Positions 57,991-64,000 of a DNA stretch of 64,000 nt are shown one piece after another. A program made the position numbers and the translations under genes. This DNA is from Ostrinia nubilalis (lineage: Eukaryota; Arthropoda; Insecta; Lepidoptera; Crambidae), in NCBI RefSeq assembly GCF_963855985.1, contig NC_087092.1:14508001-14572000 (forward strand), in the 5' to 3' direction. The number at the start of each line of letters is the position of its first letter. The stretch's first letter is position 1. Below the pieces are notes generated by a model. The model searched no databases and was not told where the DNA came from. It saw nothing but the letters and a program-made list of their open reading frames with translations.

Positions 57991-58180
57991 CCAGTGTGCC
58001 TACCATGAGTTTACGTTAGGTGAGCTCGCTAGCGAATACGTCAAAAAATTATATGAAGATTTTATTTCTTGAAAGTAGCCGCTAGGGGCGCTGCACAATA
58101 TGTCATACATTTAAATGTCATTTTTTTACGCAGTCGCTAGCGAGCACACCTAACGTAAACTCATGGTAGGCACACTGAGG
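57991..58180. mobile_element. Fold-back MITE just 3' of gene B
   Basis: cagtgtgcctaccatgagtt and its inverse; inner ctcgctagcga arms and a gccgctaggggcgctg core. Confidence 0.72.
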
Positions 58181-58459
58181 TGTTTTTTGTATGGAGTTTG
58201 ACGTATTTTTGACGTTTGTTAAAGTTAAAATAAGACGGTGCTTAAGACTTCCTTGTTATATACTACTACAATACACTATAAATATTGCCAGATTATTGTT
58301 AGGAATTAAAATGGTAAGGCGTGGGTAAGACATAATATGAGTTAAAAATAAAAACAATTTTGTAAAGAATCTCTGTACAATCATTATACTCGTATTTATA
58401 TTTTTCCATGTTTTGATTTCAGAGTTAATTTTATGAAGCATGAATGTTGAATAGAGAGT

Positions 58460-58691
58460 ATACAGGATGTTAGGTAAATGGGTATATGAGCCGACACTAG
58501 CCCATGTTAACATGGGCATATAAATGGTATGGTGAAGTCAGAAATGTGATATCATCATTTTATTTTTTAAATTTTCATACAAAATAAATTTTATAAAATC
58601 CGATTTGTATGATAATTAAAATGAACCATTTATATGCCCATGTTAATATGGGTTATGTCGGCTCATATACCCATTTACCAAACACCCTGTA
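58460..58691. mobile_element. Fold-back MITE, same family, copy 4
   Basis: Shorter right arm with an internal deletion; 3' of gene B. Confidence 0.75.
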
Positions 58692-58699
58692 TAATTTAA

Positions 58700-59280
58700 C
58701 TGCTCTCTGTATGTTTTCACATAATAAAAAAATATAAAATGTAAGTATTTAATATGTTACTTCTACTTTATAGGGGCTAATTTTTGCGACAAAAATAAAA
58801 TGTTATGATCTGTCTGTATATCATTTGAATAAAAACTTGGGGTTATTACTTATATTTTATATAAAATACCTACTCAACCTGTTACACCTATAGGAGCAGA
58901 AGACAATCTACATACAAAGTGCGCTCGGGCAACGTACACATTGACATTGTTCACGGACACGAGTGTCGCAAACCAGTCTAAACCAGTGCGAGCGCGAAAG
59001 CCACCCGCCTGAAACACGCGCCTGTGTGCGTAAGCAAAATGAAGTATAAACTGATTGTCTTCTGTTACTATCTGTTGACATATCTTCATTTCCCGGGCAA
59101 TAGTTGAGCCGCCATTGTTCGAAACAATGCGAGCACTCGTAATTTGGGCATACATTCAAAATCCTAAACAATTGCGCCCGTTTCATCTGAAACACAATTG
59201 CCCGACGACATCGCGCCTCGAAAAATAAAGGGGGAGATGCGGTTTGGGAGTGAGCGTAGAGCAATATTCTTTTAGTAACG
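58700..59280. other. Intergenic, no supported gene
   Basis: A minus-strand open frame at 59414-58908 has no recognisable domain and overlaps a SINE, so it is not called. Confidence 0.4.
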
Positions 59281-59282
59281 CT

Positions 59283-59425
59283 TGATGTTTCGAAGCCACA
59301 ATAGTCGAACGGTGAAGGGGTCGGACTGGCCGACTCAACATCCGAGGAACGCGCGTTCGAACCCCGCCGCAGCGGCTCTGCTCGACTATTGTGGTGAGCC
59401 CACTCGTAACACAATCATTTATAGC
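59283..59425 (+). repeat. tRNA-like SINE, copy 1
   Basis: tcgaacggtgaaggggtcgg and a B-box-like gcgttcgaacccc, followed by the shared tail gactattgtggtgagcccac. Confidence 0.55.
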
Positions 59426-60374
59426 TTAGTACGAGAGGCGAATGGAACTAATATTCATTTTTTTAATAAAAAAAAGAAATACACCCATGTACGAAGGCAT
59501 TGCATAGCGTGGCATCCTATCTAAGCTACATTTTCAACAATAACTCTGATTGTATTGAGTCAATTAAATCTGAAATGTTTTACCAAACTTCCTAATGTTG
59601 ACCCATCAGACGTTATTCTGTCAAACAGTTGGTTGTCCTATTTCCAGGTTTGTTCGCATAACTAAATATAGATGAGTTTATGCAACGGTTTTATGTTTAG
59701 TTTCCCATTGAAATTAAGCTTCACCGCTCTATGTAAAGCCGCGGCCTTACCCACGCGGCAACGAGGTAGCTGAGACGTCAGCGCATACGAGGCACGTAAT
59801 ACAAAAGTCACTTGACGAAGATGAATCGCTCCTCCAGCCCCAATTTAAACCTAGCCTGGAAAAATTACTTAGGCCTGGAATGTAACCTAATTTATTTCTC
59901 AATGTTTACATAAGACCTTGGAAATAATTCTTTGAAAGTTTGAATTTACTCCAAATCACTGAAAGAGAAGTTTCCATCGAACGGAATAGAAAATTCAGAA
60001 TTAATTATTGTTGATCTCGAATATCGTAAGTACAGAGTACTATATTACTCGTAGTACTTATTATTATTCTGTAGTACTATATTATCTGTGGTAGTACTAT
60101 CACATCGCGTAATATTGTCTTGTTGCTGTCTGAAAATCACAACCAAGACTTCTAGTCACAAGTTGATAGTTGATGGTACGATGTATTTGCGTGAGATGGC
60201 GCTAAAACTGAAATATTTTTTACCCTAAAATTCCCATGGTTTTCATGTAATGTAAAATGAATTACTAAATACGTGTACAGTACACCCACCCATTCCTAAA
60301 CAAATATGCACAATTAAAGTTTTGAAAAAGTTCGTCCGTTTGTGTTGAACAAACTTAATAAATATTATATTTAT

Positions 60375-60490
60375 TTATTTATTTACACTTTTGCACATAC
60401 AACTGTACAGTGGCGGACTTAATGCCAGGTGGCATTATCTGCCAGTCAACCACAGGTCGAGTAGAGAGACTAAGGCATAGTACGTACTTC
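60375..60490 (-). mobile_element. LINE 3' tail fragment
   Basis: ggcggacttaatgccaggtg block, related to 21595-21750. Confidence 0.4.
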
Positions 60491-60499
60491 TTTATGCCC

Positions 60500-61945
60500 A
60501 ACATTATTAATAGTAATTAACATAGCGTAAGAATAGTAAAAAGAAGAACATTTTCGTTTCGTCCCAAAAATACTAATATTAATTCTGAATTCAGAAAATC
60601 TTTTAACCCTTTTGTCGGCAATACTTATTGATCATCAATATCATAATGAAGAATAGTGAAGAAATTAATAAGTTCAGTCGAGAATGAAAACCTTGACTCA
60701 TCGTACCGTATTTTTTGATTAATATTTTAAAGAAAAAAACGTTTCACAGCAGCTGGTAACACAATCTCCATTAACCTTGTCCGACTCGAGAATCTTCGAA
60801 CTTTACAAACTTCGTCTTTGATTGTTGAACGGGAACTAACTATACGTTGTCGCTACAAAGGCTGTTAAACACACGCCTTTACCATTGTAACTTCTGTGAG
60901 AAAGAAATTCGCAAAATCTGATCCTTAATAAGATATTTCACACCTTCAAAATCGCGGAGCCTCGAAGGTTGTAATAATACAAAAGGTGACAATAGGTAAA
61001 CAGTTTCTGTTCAAAGTCAAAGTAAAAATTTCTTTATTTGTTTAGACTAATAAATAGTTCTTACAAATCCTCATTTTGCTCTTAAGGAGAATGAGACATG
61101 AAGAGGTCATGTCTCATAATCTTTTTACCCTACCAGCGCTTCGAGACCAACATTTGGCAAGTGCTGAGAAGAAGCGCCGCAAAAAACAAAACACTGTCTG
61201 CCGGTTAATATAATAAATAGAAATAGTAATAGTAGGTAGGTACATTCGATTCAGGAGCAGTTCACTGAATTTATTGCGTGGTATATTAAACAAAGTAGTG
61301 ACGTGCTAATATCTATTTAAGACCGCTTTCACATTAGGTCGTCAGAAGCGCGATATTGTCCAACTACAATGACAGGTCAATACCGGATCGCAGGTTGCGA
61401 CATTTGCTATATTGTTGGAAACTATATGTATAATTGAACGATATTGGCGCCTCCCTATCAATGAGTTTGGTGGGACAGTTCAGTGTAGTTCATCTATACT
61501 AGCGCGGCAGTGGTGTTTTTTCAATGTTAAGGCAGACATCCGCTGTCATTAAAGTAAATTTTGAGCACTTGAGAACTGAGGGCCCATCATCTGATTGGAT
61601 TTTATTTATTTGCAGTAACTATGCAGAGCTCTTATTTTCGTATGTGGGTCTATAATGTACCTTCTAAATATTACCACTCTCAAAACATCTTATTTGGTCA
61701 GATTCAGTTATTTGGGATTTGACACAGTTCATCTGAGGGACCACATTCGGCGAGTTGTAGCGTCCAACTTACAACATCTACTTTATCATTCTGGCTACAA
61801 ATGTTTTAGAGGTTCTGATAAATCTTTATGTATACGAAACCTTCGTTTTCCACAGTGGCCTCTCGAAGGGAACGCACATGATAAAATTATCTGCAGCGCG
61901 TCTGTCGCGCATTTGTCGCGCTGCAGCGCTGCTAAAACTACCGAT
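60500..61945. other. Intergenic, nothing recognised
   Basis: AT-rich with short ORFs only; the 105-codon frame at 61655 shows no domain and runs into SINE-like sequence. Confidence 0.4.
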
Positions 61946-61949
61946 TCGA

Positions 61950-62035
61950 ACTTCCAATTTCGGAGTCGCTAATTCGATCCCCCTCCATCGCTGGACTATT
62001 ATATTGAACCACTCCTATAACACAATTATAGCTAT
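61950..62035 (+). repeat. tRNA-like SINE, copy 2 (diverged)
   Basis: gctaattcgatcccc then ggactattatattgaaccac and ataacacaatta, matching copy 1's tail. Confidence 0.5.
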
Positions 62036-62059
62036 AAAAGGCGACGATTTATAGCCTAA

Positions 62060-62160
62060 TGTTGTCAGTGTCAGACTGCCGGTTCGAGGGCCGGTAGTTT
62101 GAATCCCGTCGTCCGCTGGAATAATAATTGTGGTGAACCCACTCCTAATACAATCATACC
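62060..62160 (+). repeat. tRNA-like SINE, copy 3
   Basis: ggtagtttgaatcccgtcgt, then aattgtggtgaacccactcc and taatacaatcat. Confidence 0.55.
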
Positions 62161-62258
62161 TATACTGCTTATACATAGGTATTACACTTACCTGAAGGAC
62201 TCAGCGGGAATATTACCTACTCAGTACTTAATCTTTAAAAAACAAATTCATTTTCTAA

Positions 62259-62465
62259 ATCCTACTGTACTACTATTATATTATAAATGCGAAAGTTTGG
62301 ATGTCTGGATGTTTGTTACTCTTTCACGCAAAAACTACTGAACGGATTTTGTTGAAACTTTACAGTATTATTGTTTGTAACCCAGATTAACATTATAGGC
62401 TATAATTTATGACGATCTGTGACAAACTAAATTTCACGCGAGTGAAGCCGTGGGCAAAAACTAGT
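62259..62465 (+). mobile_element. Helitron-like element (shorter subfamily)
   Basis: attataaatgcgaaagtttg to gtgggcaaaaactagt; more diverged hairpin. Confidence 0.65.
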
Positions 62466-62917
62466 ACTAACTAACTACTTATTACTAGTACTAACTACTT
62501 CATATTTGCCCAACTCCAAATTTTCAGGCGCATCAGTTTTCGTAATGGCTGCTGAAACATTAATTTATCGACAACTCGACTGAAGGTCGGAATCTCGATC
62601 CTCATAAATATTGGAATCCTCCAGATGCTGGCTACATAATAATGAGGGTAATAACATTACTGCCAGAAGTTTGGCTCTGATGATGCCTTTTTCATGAAGA
62701 ACTAGCTCTTAATGCCACTCAGGGTTTGTGGTAATCTCTGCCATAAAAATTAATAGCTTTAGACCTATCTCGTTTTTCAGAAAAAGTTTAATTATCAAAA
62801 TGGTAGCCGAATCACCGTGGCCTGTAACATTTTTATAAACTGTAAATTATATTTATAGTGTGCTGTTGAAATAAATTACTTTTCTTCCTACAGTTTACGA
62901 GTATCTATCACTCATAG

Positions 62918-63037
62918 GCTGGGTTGCACCATCTTACTTTAACTTTGACAAACGTCAAAAATCTGTCAAACTCCATAAAAAAAGCACCGGTTATCGTTAT
63001 AGTTACGGTCAAAGTTAGGTGGTGCAACTCAGCCTTA
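62918..63037. mobile_element. MITE of the 'ctgagttgcaccatctta' family
   Basis: aggctgggttgcaccatctt and ggtggtgcaactcagcctta ends; best-preserved copy. Confidence 0.7.
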
Positions 63038-63525
63038 ATGAACCGCCATAGGATAGGCGACATGGCTCAATCGGCCCAATGGCCCATATGTAAATACCTA
63101 TTGTTTTAATGTAGACTGTAGAGTGTAGAGACTCCATATCTGTGGTAGAGACACAGGTTCAGTAATACTCTTCATAATAATTACTTAAGTGCGTTAATTT
63201 AAATAAAATTGCAATCATGTGTAGGTACCAGTATAGATAATATTATGCAATTTTCTTAAGGAAGTCAAGATTTTCCATTGTGTCTAGTTTCTTTGCAGTC
63301 AAAATCTTAGTTTTTAATTTAATAAGTAAGCGTTCTTTTATCGCCAGATATTGTTAAAATCCATAAAAAGAAATTGAATCTGATAGATTCTAACAACTCA
63401 ATAAGAATAGAAATTAAAATACCTAAAGCAATTTTGTAAAGCAAATTAGAAGTAGATAATGGCTGTATATTTAAGTTATTAACGAGTTCTTCGTCTTTAA
63501 AAGGAATTTAAAAGGTTCTGTTTTA

Positions 63526-63748
63526 GAGTAGGCGCACACCGTTGATTTTTCGTCGGCCGATAGTTTAGTCGGGCAGTTGATCAGTATGGGCTTGGGCATG
63601 TATGGATAGTTGTGCCCGATTTAAATTGTATGAAGAATCGGCCAAATCGAATCGGCGTAGTGTGCGCACTCCCATACAACATGCCCATACTGATCAACTG
63701 CCCGACTAAACTGTCGGCCGACGAAAAATCAACAGTGTGCGCCTACTC
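63526..63748. mobile_element. Harbinger-like MITE with TTA duplication
   Basis: gagtaggcgcacaccgttga and gtgtgcgcctactc flanked by TTA; inner part longer than 52032-52206. Confidence 0.75.
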
Positions 63749-64000
63749 TTAGAAGACAATCATTATGATATCCAATTCTAAAGTACAATGAATGATAAGA
63801 CATAAAGCTAAAATAGTACAACCTACTTATTCTAATTTGATGTAAGTAGTTCGTATCTGAACGGTATTTTAATGGTTAATTTTCGCCAGATTTAATTTCA
63901 TCGAAGTTAAAAGTTTTATTGAATAATGTAGGTAAAATTTAATTGTAAAAACAGTAGTAGGTAGATATGTAGGAAGGTAGTGCTTTAGTGTTCATAAAAC

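Noticed and set aside
58908..59414. 168-codon minus-strand open frame
   Set aside because: No domain, overlaps a SINE and lacks splice or coding evidence.

Overview
The window looks like nuclear DNA of a moth or butterfly. Genes are split into many small exons with GT/AG introns, the intergenic and intronic DNA is AT-rich, and it is packed with repeats typical of Lepidoptera: RTE-type LINE 3' tails, Helitron-like elements carrying (GTCT)n and ending in CTAG, and fold-back MITEs with ACAGGGTG ends. No bacterial, organellar or viral gene set is present. No database could be searched; family names rest on protein motifs, splice phase and comparison of the window with itself.

Layout. (1) 285-2411, plus strand: the 3' part of a C-type lectin gene (end of one carbohydrate-recognition domain plus one complete domain with an EPN motif); its 5' exons lie left of the window. 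(2) 30355-4185, minus strand: a complete integrin alpha gene ('gene A'), 25 coding exons, 3033 nt, 1010 residues. (3) 32435-57921, plus strand: a second complete integrin alpha gene ('gene B'), 25 coding exons, 2952 nt, 983 residues. The two are head to head about 2.1 kb apart, share most intron positions and phases, and so look like an inverted duplication followed by divergence. (4) 54937-53635, minus strand: a two-exon MADF-BESS gene (224 residues) nested antisense in the 6.6-kb intron 23 of gene B. (5) 57922-64000: no convincing gene, only SINEs, MITEs, a Helitron-like element and LINE tails.

The integrin subunits should each pair with a beta integrin at the cell surface. Both have a seven-blade propeller, leg domains, one membrane segment and a GFFKR-like membrane-proximal motif, but their tails differ completely: gene A ends in a 124-residue tail with tandem STD/P repeats, gene B in a 74-residue acidic tail. 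Neighbouring integrin alpha and lectin genes would fit haemocyte adhesion or immunity, but that is inference from family knowledge.

The most unusual points are: the partial tandem duplication of gene A exon 16, one copy of which has a new in-frame splice acceptor at the edge of a short palindrome; the repeat-bearing tail of gene A; loss of one calcium-site motif in gene A; the nested MADF-BESS gene; a 1.8-kb palindromic element in gene B; and a three-level transposon nest with a 4-bp target duplication in gene A intron 15.
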